DNA of 64,000 nt from Flavobacteriales bacterium. Lineage in GTDB: Bacteria; Bacteroidota; Bacteroidia; Flavobacteriales_D; Sanyastnellaceae. The stretch covers positions 1 to 64,000 of the forward strand of contig JADFAK010000095.1 of NCBI GenBank assembly GCA_015665315.1, read 5' to 3'. Of the stretch, positions 1 to 8,437 are shown piece after piece. The notes beneath the pieces are model-generated. The model had not been told where the DNA came from and did not search any database. It saw only the letters and a program-made list of their open reading frames with translations. A program made the translations under genes and the position numbers. Position 1 is the stretch's first letter, and the number at the start of each line of letters is the position of its first letter.

Positions 1-1029
1 ATCAACTTTGCCCTCGAGCTTGTCGATTGCTTCTTTGACAATATATAGTCCTATTCCATTCCCCACTCCCGCTTCGGCCGACCTAAAGAACATCTCGAAT
101 ATTTTAGACAAATTTTCACGAGGAATGCCTTTCCCATTGTCTTCGATTTCGATAATCGCGTGTGTTTGATTCGTTTGAATCTTCAAGTCGAATTTTTGTT
201 CTGACTTGTCTTCATCGCGGTATTTGATTGCGTTGCTCACCAAGTTATTCAAGATCATCTTGACACGCAGTTCATCAGAAAAAAATTCGCCTTCTTGTTG
301 GATATCACTATTGAAGCCAACATTCTCGGCGCCTTCAAAATGGCGATAATTCTCGAATACCTCGCTGACCAACAGATCAACATTGATTGATGAGATGATC
401 TCTCCTTTCTTGAGGTTCTGATAATAGTTGATGATATTCTGAACAAAACTATCTAGCTTGTTCACACTCTTTTCAATCATCTGGAAATAACCGATACTCG
501 GTTCTTCCAGGTTTTCGGCCCTAGCCAATTTAATCACACCTAGAATTGACACAAGTGGTGCTCTTAAATCGTGGGAAGCACTGTAAACGAATTTCTCCAA
601 TTCGTTGTACGCCTTTTCCAAAGCAGCTTGCTTCACATACAGTTGCTGCCGCGTTTCATATACCTCGTAGGCATTGTCAATAGATATCTTCAAGTCCTGT
701 TCATTCCAAGGCTTGGCTATGTATCTAAAAATTTGTCCTTTGTTAACCGCATCTATTACAGCCTCGATATCGGCATACCCAGTAAGGAGCATTCGTATAG
801 GCGCAGGAAAATCTGGGATAATCAGCTCAAAAAACTCAACACCGCTAATATTGGGCATCTTTTGATCTGAGATAACGATTTGAATATCGTTCTCCGAAAG
901 TATCTGAACGGCCTCTTGGGCAGTCGTAGTAGTAAAAATCTGGTAATCTCTTCGAAATGCAGCCTTGAATGAAGTGAGATTATTCTCTTCATCGTCTAAA
1001 TATAGGATTCTGATCTTCTCTTTAGTCAT
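1..1029 (-). CDS. Receiver-histidine kinase hybrid (3' end outside window)
   Basis: This is an open frame of 343 codons from ATG at 1029 to the window edge, with no stop, so the C-terminus is missing. Residues 1-120 form a CheY-like receiver with the acidic pair D12/D13, a phosphoacceptor D55 (ISDQKMPN) and K106 in a KPW motif. The TGY...AVNKG pattern is typical of receivers of the RpfG/HD-GYP kind. A coiled linker leads to a HisKA domain with H153 (SASHDLRAP) and a HATPase domain with an N-box (NNLVSNAIKY), a G1 box (DNGKGIP) and a G2 box (GNGIGL) near the edge. Probably only about 25 residues are lost. No membrane segment is seen, so it is cytosolic. It starts 21 bp after the upstream kinase gene and is the last visible gene of the leftward ThiF operon. 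It likely takes phosphate from, or passes it to, that kinase; the partner is inferred. Confidence 0.9.
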   Translation of the reverse strand, partial: MTKEKIRILYLDDEENNLTSFKAAFRRDYQIFTTTTAQEAVQILSENDIQIVISDQKMPNISGVEFFELIIPDFPAPIRMLLTGYADIEAVIDAVNKGQIFRYIAKPWNEQDLKISIDNAYEVYETRQQLYVKQAALEKAYNELEKFVYSASHDLRAPLVSILGVIKLARAENLEEPSIGYFQMIEKSVNKLDSFVQNIINYYQNLKKGEIISSINVDLLVSEVFENYRHFEGAENVGFNSDIQQEGEFFSDELRVKMILNNLVSNAIKYRDEDKSEQKFDLKIQTNQTHAIIEIEDNGKGIPRENLSKIFEMFFRSAEAGVGNGIGLYIVKEAIDKLEGKVD

Positions 1030-1050
1030 ATCAAAGCGGAGAGCTACTTT

Positions 1051-3186
1051 TTACAAGTTAGTAGGCAAAGTTAGAATAAATTCACTACCAATTCCCGAAG
1101 TGGAATTCACCTTAATGGAACCCTTGTGATCATTCACAATCCCCAGAGCAATTGAAAGACCAAGACCTGTTCCTTCGCCAACCTTTTTAGTTGTAAAGAA
1201 AGGGTCAAAAATCTTGGACTGGTCTTCTGGCTTGATTCCATTGCCATTGTCCTTTATTGAAACAACTACATTGTCATCCACCAAGGCGGTAGAAACACTT
1301 ACTAGCCGATCTTCAACAGCTTTATCGGTATAGGTTGTCGCCTGAACGGCATTGTTTAAAATATTCATGAACACTTGGTTCAATTTACCCGGAAAACAGT
1401 GAATTTCCTTAATATTCTCATCATACGAAGTCTCAATTACGCACTTATTCTTGAAGTTTGATCGCAAGATCACCAATGTCGATTCAAGGCACTCGTTAAT
1501 ATCTGCCATCTTCAAAGCGTCTTCATCCAATCGAGAGAACACTCTTAGTCCTTTGACGATCTCAGCAGTTCGCTCCGCCCCATCTGCAATACCATTTAGT
1601 AATTGATCAATCTCCGTTCGCACATAGTCCAATTCAATCTCCTCCTTCAAAGAATTCACTTCGGCGAGTTTGGCGCCAAAATTTGATTCGTCCATTTCGC
1701 CGTAGAGGTCAATGACCTCGAACACATCTTGCACATCTCTTTTGAGCGGACTGATATTGGAAGACACAAAATTGATCGGATTATTGAGCTCATGGGCAAT
1801 ACCTGCTGTCATTTGACCCAAGGATGCCATTTTCTCCGCATCCACCAGTTGGGCTTGTGTTTGTTGTAGATCGTCGATAGCAATTCCCAAGTCATTGTTT
1901 GATTGCTGCAAAGCAGATGTTCGTTCCTCTACTCTTCTTTCAAGAATGACATTTTGCTCTCTCACCATGCGTTCATTCTCTTGCAAGGCTTCTAGTGCTT
2001 GGGCTTGAGATTCTTCTTTTTCTTTTTTGTAAATATTAATCTTATCAGCCAACGCAATTGAAAGTAAAACCAACTCCAGCGCAGATCCTATTTCCATGGA
2101 ATGTTTGGTAAATTGATTATATGGCACAATGCCGTTATCTTTCAATATGAAGAGAATCACACCGATGAGAAAAAATGACCACGCGATTAAAAAGAAATTT
2201 GCCTCCCTAAGGTTCTGACGGGCCAGTATTATCGAGATCGTTAACATATATATTGAAACGAGCATGGCACACACTTGCATCAAGTGATATCCAATAATGT
2301 GATCGAACCATATTCCCGTTATGGCACTGAGAATATAGATTCCGACAAAGCCGTATATCAATTTTGTCATCTGGGGCAACGCTTTCCTGACCTGAAGAAA
2401 CTCTCTTTGAAAAGCCATACCTGTTATACCAGCTAAAGCTGGATAAATGAAAAACTCGATTGATGACAGCCATGGTTGATTGGGATACAAATATTGGGAA
2501 AGCACACCGTGATTGATAAGTTGAGCGAACCCCACGGCCAAAATAAATAAAACATAACTCAAATAGCTTTTGTCCCTAACGGCAACGTAAATTGAAAGAT
2601 TATATAAAGCCATCAATAGAATAATGCCTGCGTAAATGCCAACCCAGAAATTCAATCGTGATGAATGCTCCATCAAAACAGTTTTCTTCCCAATAAAAAC
2701 CGGTAGCTGAATCTGCTCCTTACCTCTAATTTGTAAATAGAACTCTTGAACATTCTGATTTTGCACAGATAGTACAAAAGAAGGAAAAGGACTTTTAATA
2801 TCTCGCTCATTAAAACATTGTTTATCCGAAAATTGCTGGCTGCAAACTTTAGATTCTTCCCTCCAATACAGCCTAACAAAATCTAATGACGGATTCTCAA
2901 TCTGAAATAACAAACCATTTTCACCTGTGTTGTTCAAAACCGAGAACCTGACCCAAAACGTTGAGCCAGAAACACCCAAATTTGGAACGGTTTCTGTGAT
3001 AAGCTCAAATTCTGCACTTTCAACAGAAACTAAATCTAGTAATCCTGATACATCCTCATATAGATACATCTCCAATTCTTGAACCAGAGAATCTCCAATT
3101 TCATTATTTTGCACGTTCCCATAACATCGCACTGAAACCAGAACGACCAATGAAAACAAGTTGAGTATGGACAGTATTTTTTTCAC
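1051..3186 (-). CDS. 7TM-DISM membrane sensor histidine kinase
   Basis: The protein has 711 residues. It opens with a signal-like hydrophobic stretch (about 4-22) and a periplasmic domain of about 25-175 that resembles the 7TMR-DISM extracellular domain. About seven membrane spans follow at 180-385, then a coiled coil (385-455). The HisKA domain carries H465 (GIAHELNNP), and the HATPase domain (about 570-711) has DNGNGI and GTGLGLS boxes. There is no receiver domain. The start codon is GTG, overlapping the stop of the upstream acyltransferase gene as GTGA, so the two are probably translationally coupled. DISM domains usually bind small ligands, often carbohydrates. Given the neighbours, this one might sense the product of the adjacent enzymes, but that is inference. 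Confidence 0.9.
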   Translation of the reverse strand: MKKILSILNLFSLVVLVSVRCYGNVQNNEIGDSLVQELEMYLYEDVSGLLDLVSVESAEFELITETVPNLGVSGSTFWVRFSVLNNTGENGLLFQIENPSLDFVRLYWREESKVCSQQFSDKQCFNERDIKSPFPSFVLSVQNQNVQEFYLQIRGKEQIQLPVFIGKKTVLMEHSSRLNFWVGIYAGIILLMALYNLSIYVAVRDKSYLSYVLFILAVGFAQLINHGVLSQYLYPNQPWLSSIEFFIYPALAGITGMAFQREFLQVRKALPQMTKLIYGFVGIYILSAITGIWFDHIIGYHLMQVCAMLVSIYMLTISIILARQNLREANFFLIAWSFFLIGVILFILKDNGIVPYNQFTKHSMEIGSALELVLLSIALADKINIYKKEKEESQAQALEALQENERMVREQNVILERRVEERTSALQQSNNDLGIAIDDLQQTQAQLVDAEKMASLGQMTAGIAHELNNPINFVSSNISPLKRDVQDVFEVIDLYGEMDESNFGAKLAEVNSLKEEIELDYVRTEIDQLLNGIADGAERTAEIVKGLRVFSRLDEDALKMADINECLESTLVILRSNFKNKCVIETSYDENIKEIHCFPGKLNQVFMNILNNAVQATTYTDKAVEDRLVSVSTALVDDNVVVSIKDNGNGIKPEDQSKIFDPFFTTKKVGEGTGLGLSIALGIVNDHKGSIKVNSTSGIGSEFILTLPTNL

Positions 3187-3926
3187 TTAACAGACAAATC
3201 AAGATTATATGCAACACTCATTTTGAAGGTCTCACCGAAAAATTTCTTCGCATGCAGAGGCTCCTTTCTGAGCTTAACAATCTCACGTTTCGATTGTTGA
3301 TTAGTCGTGGCTAATGTCAACGCATCCATTTTTACAGGGTGCGAGACATACTGATTGGTTGGATAAGGAAAACTGCCATTTTCGCCTAAATCCAGTACGA
3401 TTCTATATCCAACATCTTCAAACATTGGCAATGTGTAATCCGCACAGATTCCCCATAATGACCTGACTCCTATCTGAGAACATATTGCCACAGAGGCACG
3501 AGTAAGAAGCCAGCTTACTTTCATCTTGGCAACTTTTTTGGAATTCCAAAGTCCACACATCTCGCCCGTCCCAAATTGCACATGATCACCATGGATTCTA
3601 TCATTTATTTCTGGTGCCAGATGTCCTATGGCTGCTTGAATTGGTAGATTATAATGCTCACTATAACGTTGTATTCGAATCCCCCCGATTAGTTCTCCAG
3701 AATCCATGTCTCTTGCCAAGACAAGAAAAGTCCCCGGATCTTTGTCCCATCTCCGATTATTTGAAGTTATGCTCGTCACTCCATATTCTTCTAATAACCG
3801 CCTATGGCCAGTTGCATACTCTTGGCACAAAAGTGGGTTATCTATAGCTCTTATCGCCTTAACCTTCAATTGGAAAGATCGAACATCGAACTTTTCTGGA
3901 TTGGTAAACACCTTACTAACTACCAA
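3183..3926 (-). CDS. GNAT-fold acyltransferase, LuxI/autoinducer-synthase-like
   Basis: The 247-residue protein has the order of elements of a GNAT or acyl-homoserine-lactone-synthase fold. An N-terminal alpha region leads to a strand ending LVLARD at about 68-73, a turn with GELIGGIRI (77-85), a long loop, then a conserved acidic motif GEMCGLW (121-127). After this come a helix and a strand with ICADYT and a terminal FEDVGYRIV (169-177). The layout is close to LuxI-type enzymes, but I cannot claim the substrate. The first possible start is TTG at 3926, overlapping the upstream ThiF gene by 11 bp; GTG at 3911 is an alternative. It sits between the ThiF-nitroreductase and the 7TM kinase. It may acylate a compound made or modified by the upstream enzyme. 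It could equally be an ordinary N-acyltransferase. Confidence 0.75.
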   Translation of the reverse strand: MVVSKVFTNPEKFDVRSFQLKVKAIRAIDNPLLCQEYATGHRRLLEEYGVTSITSNNRRWDKDPGTFLVLARDMDSGELIGGIRIQRYSEHYNLPIQAAIGHLAPEINDRIHGDHVQFGTGEMCGLWNSKKVAKMKVSWLLTRASVAICSQIGVRSLWGICADYTLPMFEDVGYRIVLDLGENGSFPYPTNQYVSHPVKMDALTLATTNQQSKREIVKLRKEPLHAKKFFGETFKMSVAYNLDLSVK

Positions 3927-6231
3927 AATTTAATGATTTAGTTTCTAATTTTTCCTCCTTAGCAAAAACCGAATTCAACGGTCTTCTAAAGGACTTTTTT
4001 GGTGGCTTCGCCCTGCTCATCTTTAATATGAATAGTGGCTTTCGGTCAGTAATTCCAAAACTAGCAACCACCAAATTGTAGTATTCTTTAAGAACGGTTC
4101 GTTGCTGAGCAGTGAAGCTCCCTTTTTCCTTTCGCGACCTGTAATAAAGGAAGAGCGGAGCACTAACTGGATGAATTGAAATATCTTCTAGAGTAGCCTC
4201 CAACCAAAATCGTTGCATATCTTTTCCTGCAGAAATGTAATTCTCTAAATCGTCGATTGGAGCCGAGATAAGAGCAAGGGCTGAAGTTGCTCGAAATGTT
4301 CTTTTAGTTAAATCTTCTAATTTTTTCCCATAACCCTCGCCTAAATCTCTTAATTCAGCAATCATTCTGGGATCGCGTGCAACCTCCAGTCCTGCACGTT
4401 CTGCCGCCGTCAGATCGACGGTTTCAAGGTCAATTCCGTCTCCTAAATCTTGGGCTTCCGCTGGAGTCCATCTCATTTCACGAACGAAATCTGCATGTCC
4501 TTGCTCGTGTAATGTCCTTATCCTTTCACATGAAGCAGACTTTTCACCAATCGCCAGAATTAATTTAACATCTGATATGATATGTAAATTTTCAGATCTA
4601 AAATTGTTCAATAAATTGTCTTCAAGTACAATCCTATCACCTAGATTCCGATTGGTAGTTCTAATCTCGATGGCGCTCGAAAGTGGGTCAGTCCTCAATA
4701 TTGAGCTCGCTTTAGTAAATGTAACAACTGCCACAACATTATGCCCACGCACATCCCCTAACCACCTTACTTTGGTCGAATAGCCCAATGTCTCTGCTTT
4801 CAATTTAACATTCTCAATTGCCGCGCCGAACGAAAGAAAACTTCCTCGTTTCTCAAAGTCAAGCAAACTCGCACTTCTTGTTTCGTCATGCAATAAATAC
4901 AAGTTGGTCCCTTTATAATACCAAAACCATGGCTGGCAATTCCCCCCTGAAGGAGCCATGGTCCCCGCCTCCACGATGCTCTTAAGGCTATCATCATCAA
5001 TTTCTACCGCACTATCTAGTTCTGGAATACGCAGTTTATTAATAATTGGAGCTATTCGCTTCGGATCCAGCGATCGGCCTTGTATCTTGATTTTACCAAA
5101 TTCCTGAACTACGTTATCAACTGGACAAATTTCATCTTGCCAATCAACGAAATATCGGCCGGACTTAATTGTACCGTCGATGAGAATTTGTTTTGCAACA
5201 CCAACTGTCACCCCAGAACCAGCAAAAACATCTGATGCCAATTGGGGCCATGTAGACAAGCTTTGACCCACTTCAATCATAGATGCCTTTAGCCTAGCAC
5301 TCATATCATTTGGCTGCAGAATCGGCAGGATATACGGTATTTTTTCTTCATTAGATTCTAGATTCTCAACAAGACTGAGGTCCAAATGATCTAAGAAGCC
5401 ATGAAAAATGGCTCTTTCTGGTTCCTTGTCATACCGTTCCACGTCTAAAACTCCTGCATCACTTGTGCTCATTAGGAGAGGAATGCCCATTGATTGAGCC
5501 CTCAGGCGTAGTTTAATTTTAATGTCCAGGCTATCACATTCATCGATAAGCAGATCGACCATCCCGTTTTCCTGTAATATTCTATCCAAATTTTCCTCTT
5601 TGGCTCCTTCTGTCCATAGGGATATTTTTAGAAACGGATCCAATTCAGCAATTTTTCTAGCCGTTTTTATGGCTTTACTGAGCCCCAAGTCTTTTATCCC
5701 AGCATCAATTCTATTTAGATTAGTTAGTTCAATCTCATCATAATCGACTAGCCGCAGTTCGCCACAAACTCTTTCCATTGCAAGTAGAAAAGCAATGCTA
5801 CTACCCACCGACAACCCAATAACCCCCACCTTCTTAGTCGCGAGAATTTCCCGCTCTTTTGGGGTGATTTTGTACATATTTCGATTGGTACGAGACTCCA
5901 CAAACTCCTCTTCATCGAGGATGTGAACGACATTGTGGTTCCACGGGTAGTATACCCAAACTCCATATTCTTCTATTGGCGTAGCACCAAGATGTTCTGT
6001 AACTTTCTGATGGAGTGCTGTTTCAGCAAGTTTTATGGATGGATTCCGCAATTTAACCAACTCTTGGAGCTGGCCTTTTATCTCATCGAAGACCTCTATT
6101 TTGGGATCCTCTTCGAATAATTTCGTGAATTTCTTGCGATCGGATTCTGCGCTCAATCGAAAGAATAGCGGAGTAATTACGTCATTTTTGACATAGGTCT
6201 TGCTCCTGATAATGCTAGTTAGGTTCGTCAT
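3916..6231 (-). CDS. ThiF/E1-like adenylyltransferase fused to nitroreductase (Rv1355c/MoeY-like)
   Basis: The protein has 771 residues when started at ATG 6231; a TTG at 6261 would add ten. The N-terminal 125 residues are family-specific. A Rossmann ThiF/E1 domain follows at about 130-360, with the nucleotide loop GLSVGSS (139-145), NLNR (171-174), LSKA (184-187) and an acidic IDECDS (229-234). These match the ATP/Mg-binding residues of MoeB/ThiF/MccB. The CxxC zinc pairs and an obvious catalytic cysteine are absent, so adenylation without a thioester step is plausible. A nitroreductase-like FMN domain occupies about 410-740, starting with APSGGNCQPW (426-435). The architecture matches the family named after M. 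tuberculosis Rv1355c (annotated moeY), whose reaction is unknown to me. It is the first gene of a four-gene leftward operon with two kinases. Confidence 0.85.
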   Translation of the reverse strand: MTNLTSIIRSKTYVKNDVITPLFFRLSAESDRKKFTKLFEEDPKIEVFDEIKGQLQELVKLRNPSIKLAETALHQKVTEHLGATPIEEYGVWVYYPWNHNVVHILDEEEFVESRTNRNMYKITPKEREILATKKVGVIGLSVGSSIAFLLAMERVCGELRLVDYDEIELTNLNRIDAGIKDLGLSKAIKTARKIAELDPFLKISLWTEGAKEENLDRILQENGMVDLLIDECDSLDIKIKLRLRAQSMGIPLLMSTSDAGVLDVERYDKEPERAIFHGFLDHLDLSLVENLESNEEKIPYILPILQPNDMSARLKASMIEVGQSLSTWPQLASDVFAGSGVTVGVAKQILIDGTIKSGRYFVDWQDEICPVDNVVQEFGKIKIQGRSLDPKRIAPIINKLRIPELDSAVEIDDDSLKSIVEAGTMAPSGGNCQPWFWYYKGTNLYLLHDETRSASLLDFEKRGSFLSFGAAIENVKLKAETLGYSTKVRWLGDVRGHNVVAVVTFTKASSILRTDPLSSAIEIRTTNRNLGDRIVLEDNLLNNFRSENLHIISDVKLILAIGEKSASCERIRTLHEQGHADFVREMRWTPAEAQDLGDGIDLETVDLTAAERAGLEVARDPRMIAELRDLGEGYGKKLEDLTKRTFRATSALALISAPIDDLENYISAGKDMQRFWLEATLEDISIHPVSAPLFLYYRSRKEKGSFTAQQRTVLKEYYNLVVASFGITDRKPLFILKMSRAKPPKKSFRRPLNSVFAKEEKLETKSLNFGS

Positions 6232-6258
6232 CTTCAGTTGCTGTAATGTTGCAACCAC

Positions 6259-6273
6259 CAAGTTGAGAACTTG
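6259..6273. promoter_or_regulatory. Palindrome upstream of the ThiF operon
   Basis: CAAGTT-GAG-AACTTG is a perfect inverted repeat with 6-bp arms and a 3-bp spacer, lying 28 bp upstream of the preferred ATG at 6231. It falls in the 244-bp divergent region between the ThiF operon and the receiver gene. It could be an operator. The arms are short enough to arise by chance. Confidence 0.35.
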
Positions 6274-6475
6274 TTAATAACTCACGATTGAAGTTTTCCT
6301 AAGTTTTAAACAGTCCTACGTTCACTTTGGGAAATGAATACTTTCGCCAAATCGTATTATCCATGGCATTCTTGCTTCATGTTTAGGCGAACAAACTACC
6401 TAGCTGTAACCAATTCCATTTTTCTCCGTAAACCTGAGCCATGCGCTCCTGTTGAGCCAATTAAATATGCTTTGT

Positions 6476-6943
6476 ATGACAAGTCAGACCAAACCCCGTG
6501 TACTTTACCTTGATGATGATCAGGCGAATCTCAATTCCTTCAAGGCCAACTTTAGGGACATTTTTGAGGTTCATACCTGTGAACAGCCCATCAAAGCTTA
6601 CAATATGATCGACGAGCTTAGTATCCAGGTTGTCGTGGCCGACCTCAACATGCCTTCTATGAATGGTGTAGAGTTTTTCGAATCCATCGCTGCCGACTAC
6701 CCCTATGTTCAACGAATCTTGCTAACAGGCTATTCGGAGCTCGTTCCGGTTGTGGAGGCCATCAACAAAGGGAAGGTCTTTCGTATAAGTACCAAACCGT
6801 TCAAATTGCCCGAAATCAAAGAGATGGTTTTGGAAGCATTTGAAAACTTCAAGACCATGCTGGAGAAAGACGAACTGATCAATAAACTGACACGTCAGAA
6901 CCAACAATTCGAGTTCATTCTACGGCAGCGACTATTGTCATAA
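6476..6943 (+). CDS. Stand-alone receiver-domain response regulator
   Basis: The protein has 155 residues from ATG 6476; TTG 6452 and ATG 6467 are in-frame alternatives. I chose 6476 because the protein then starts like the receiver encoded at 1029 (MTxxxxxRxLYLDD). The receiver has D13-D15 as acidic pocket, D56 (VVADLNMPS) as phosphoacceptor and a lysine in TKPF. The last 30 residues are a short amphipathic helix without a DNA-binding or enzymatic domain. It is followed 60 bp later by a PAS histidine kinase gene on the same strand, its likely partner. The receiver is clearly related to the one at 1-1029, so the two flank the ThiF operon as paralogues. Output is presumably by protein-protein contact or phosphotransfer. 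Confidence 0.88.
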   Translation: MTSQTKPRVLYLDDDQANLNSFKANFRDIFEVHTCEQPIKAYNMIDELSIQVVVADLNMPSMNGVEFFESIAADYPYVQRILLTGYSELVPVVEAINKGKVFRISTKPFKLPEIKEMVLEAFENFKTMLEKDELINKLTRQNQQFEFILRQRLLS

Positions 6944-6972
6944 ATTCCTTCAGTCGAACACGAACGGATCAC

Positions 6973-6980
6973 TATCTTTG
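6973..6980 (+). promoter_or_regulatory. Bacteroidetes -7 element (TATCTTTG) before PAS kinase gene
   Basis: TATCTTTG fits the TAnnTTTG -7 consensus of the major bacteroidetal sigma factor and lies 23 bp before the TTG start at 7004. No convincing TTG -33 box is present at the usual distance. Confidence 0.45.
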
Positions 6981-7003
6981 CAGCTAGTAATCTACACCTG
7001 ACT

Positions 7004-8437
7004 TTGGAAATCGACATTAATCCTTCTAAACTTCTTCTTGCCTCCGGGCTAAAATTTTGGATATGGGAACCTAGTTCCTTTCAAACGGTGTTCATGAGCC
7101 CTGGCTTCAAACGCTCTTTGGAAGAAATGGGCATCTCTATTTCAACTTTTTCCATTAGCCCAAAAGCTCATCTGTCCTCCATTTCATTCGACGACTTGAC
7201 ACGGCTGAAATCCGATTCAGAAATTGAATTACGATTTTCAGAAGATGTTCAACAGCTTTTCAAACTCGAAGTAACTTTCTTTAAGGAAGGAGGCAAAGAC
7301 CTCGCCTGTGGCACGCTGAGGAATATTACTGTCCAACGAAAAACCGAACTTTCATTCGCTCAATTGTTTGAGCGCTACGAATCTATCCTACAGGCCAGTC
7401 TGAACGGATACCTTCTACTGAATCTCGACGGCTACGTCGTCAACTACAACCAAGCATTTGCCAAAATCGTGGAGTTTTCCGAATTGGGGATACACAATAT
7501 GCACCTCTCCGAGTTGTTGAACTTCTCATCTATCTCCATTGAGGATTACTTGGACTCCATAAAGAAACTTGAATCCGCATCGGACGATGCACACATCCAT
7601 TTGCACAATGGGACAGACAAGCATGTCGAATTTTCAGCTCATCTCATTCACTTGCACGATAAAGATCTGATCGCGACTTTCGTCCGTGACACTTCAGATA
7701 TGCATCGCACGCGTAAAAGACTACTCGACGCGATGCGGAAAAGTGAAGAACTGAGCGACTTAAAATCGTCTCTTCTGAACAATGTAACCCACGAATTTAA
7801 GTCACCTCTTCACCGTATTATTGGCTTATGTGAGGTGTTAGAGAAGGATATTGCTGAAAAGTCAAGTCAGCACTTTTTGCACGAAATAAAATCTTCAGGC
7901 GAGCGCTTACTAAATAGCCTAACTGCCATGATGGAAGTTTCAAAAATGGACAGCCTTGACCAAAGACAGGAACTTTCTCCCATCTCCGTTCAACAGGTCA
8001 TTGAAGAAATGATTGAAATGCACATTGCACGTGCACGAGCTAAGGGTCTCATCCTTTCGTTCCATTGCGATGCAGACTTGCCCATAATTGCCGGGGATGC
8101 TTTTCTTCTAAAACAAAGCCTTAAAATTATCCTTGGAAACGCAATAAAATTCACTCAAAAAGGACAAATAGTGATGAGCGCCACTATGGATGACCAACAA
8201 ATTCACATACTGATTTCCGATACGGGCATAGGTATTGACGATGATTTCTTAGCTCATCTTTTCTCTCCCTTTACTCAAGAGTCTAGTGGCCATGATCGAC
8301 TTCATGAAGGATTGGGCTTAGGCCTCTCACTCGTGAAGCGCTACGTCGAAATAATGAATGGGAAAATTGAGATAAAAAGTAGAAAGGGCGAGGGTACTAC
8401 AGCCAAGTTAAGCTTGCCAATTTCTAGTTCAAATTGA
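7004..8437 (+). CDS. Cytosolic PAS-domain sensor histidine kinase
   Basis: The protein has 477 residues, with TTG at 7004 as the likely start; the next ATG is 30 codons on. A PAS-like N-terminal region (about 10-115) and a clearer PAS domain (120-235, with LLLNLDGYVVNYN) precede a HisKA domain with H263 (NVTHEFKSPLH). The HATPase domain (about 355-475) has an N-box GNAIKF, DTGIGI and GLGLGLS boxes. No transmembrane segment or receiver is visible, so it senses a cytosolic signal or partner. It follows the lone receiver gene by 60 bp, though a -7 element lies between them. The pair stands divergent to the ThiF operon and probably belongs to the same signalling locus; the ligand is unknown. Confidence 0.9.
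   Translation: MEIDINPSKLLLASGLKFWIWEPSSFQTVFMSPGFKRSLEEMGISISTFSISPKAHLSSISFDDLTRLKSDSEIELRFSEDVQQLFKLEVTFFKEGGKDLACGTLRNITVQRKTELSFAQLFERYESILQASLNGYLLLNLDGYVVNYNQAFAKIVEFSELGIHNMHLSELLNFSSISIEDYLDSIKKLESASDDAHIHLHNGTDKHVEFSAHLIHLHDKDLIATFVRDTSDMHRTRKRLLDAMRKSEELSDLKSSLLNNVTHEFKSPLHRIIGLCEVLEKDIAEKSSQHFLHEIKSSGERLLNSLTAMMEVSKMDSLDQRQELSPISVQQVIEEMIEMHIARARAKGLILSFHCDADLPIIAGDAFLLKQSLKIILGNAIKFTQKGQIVMSATMDDQQIHILISDTGIGIDDDFLAHLFSPFTQESSGHDRLHEGLGLGLSLVKRYVEIMNGKIEIKSRKGEGTTAKLSLPISSSN

Noticed and set aside
1051-3186. Frameshift or truncation of the 7TM kinase
   Set aside because: The signal region, seven spans, HisKA and HATPase boxes are all in one frame with normal length.
6466-6474. 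TATGCTTTG before the lone receiver gene as a -7 element
   Set aside because: The spacing inside the motif is three bases, not two, and it would abut ATG 6476 by one base.
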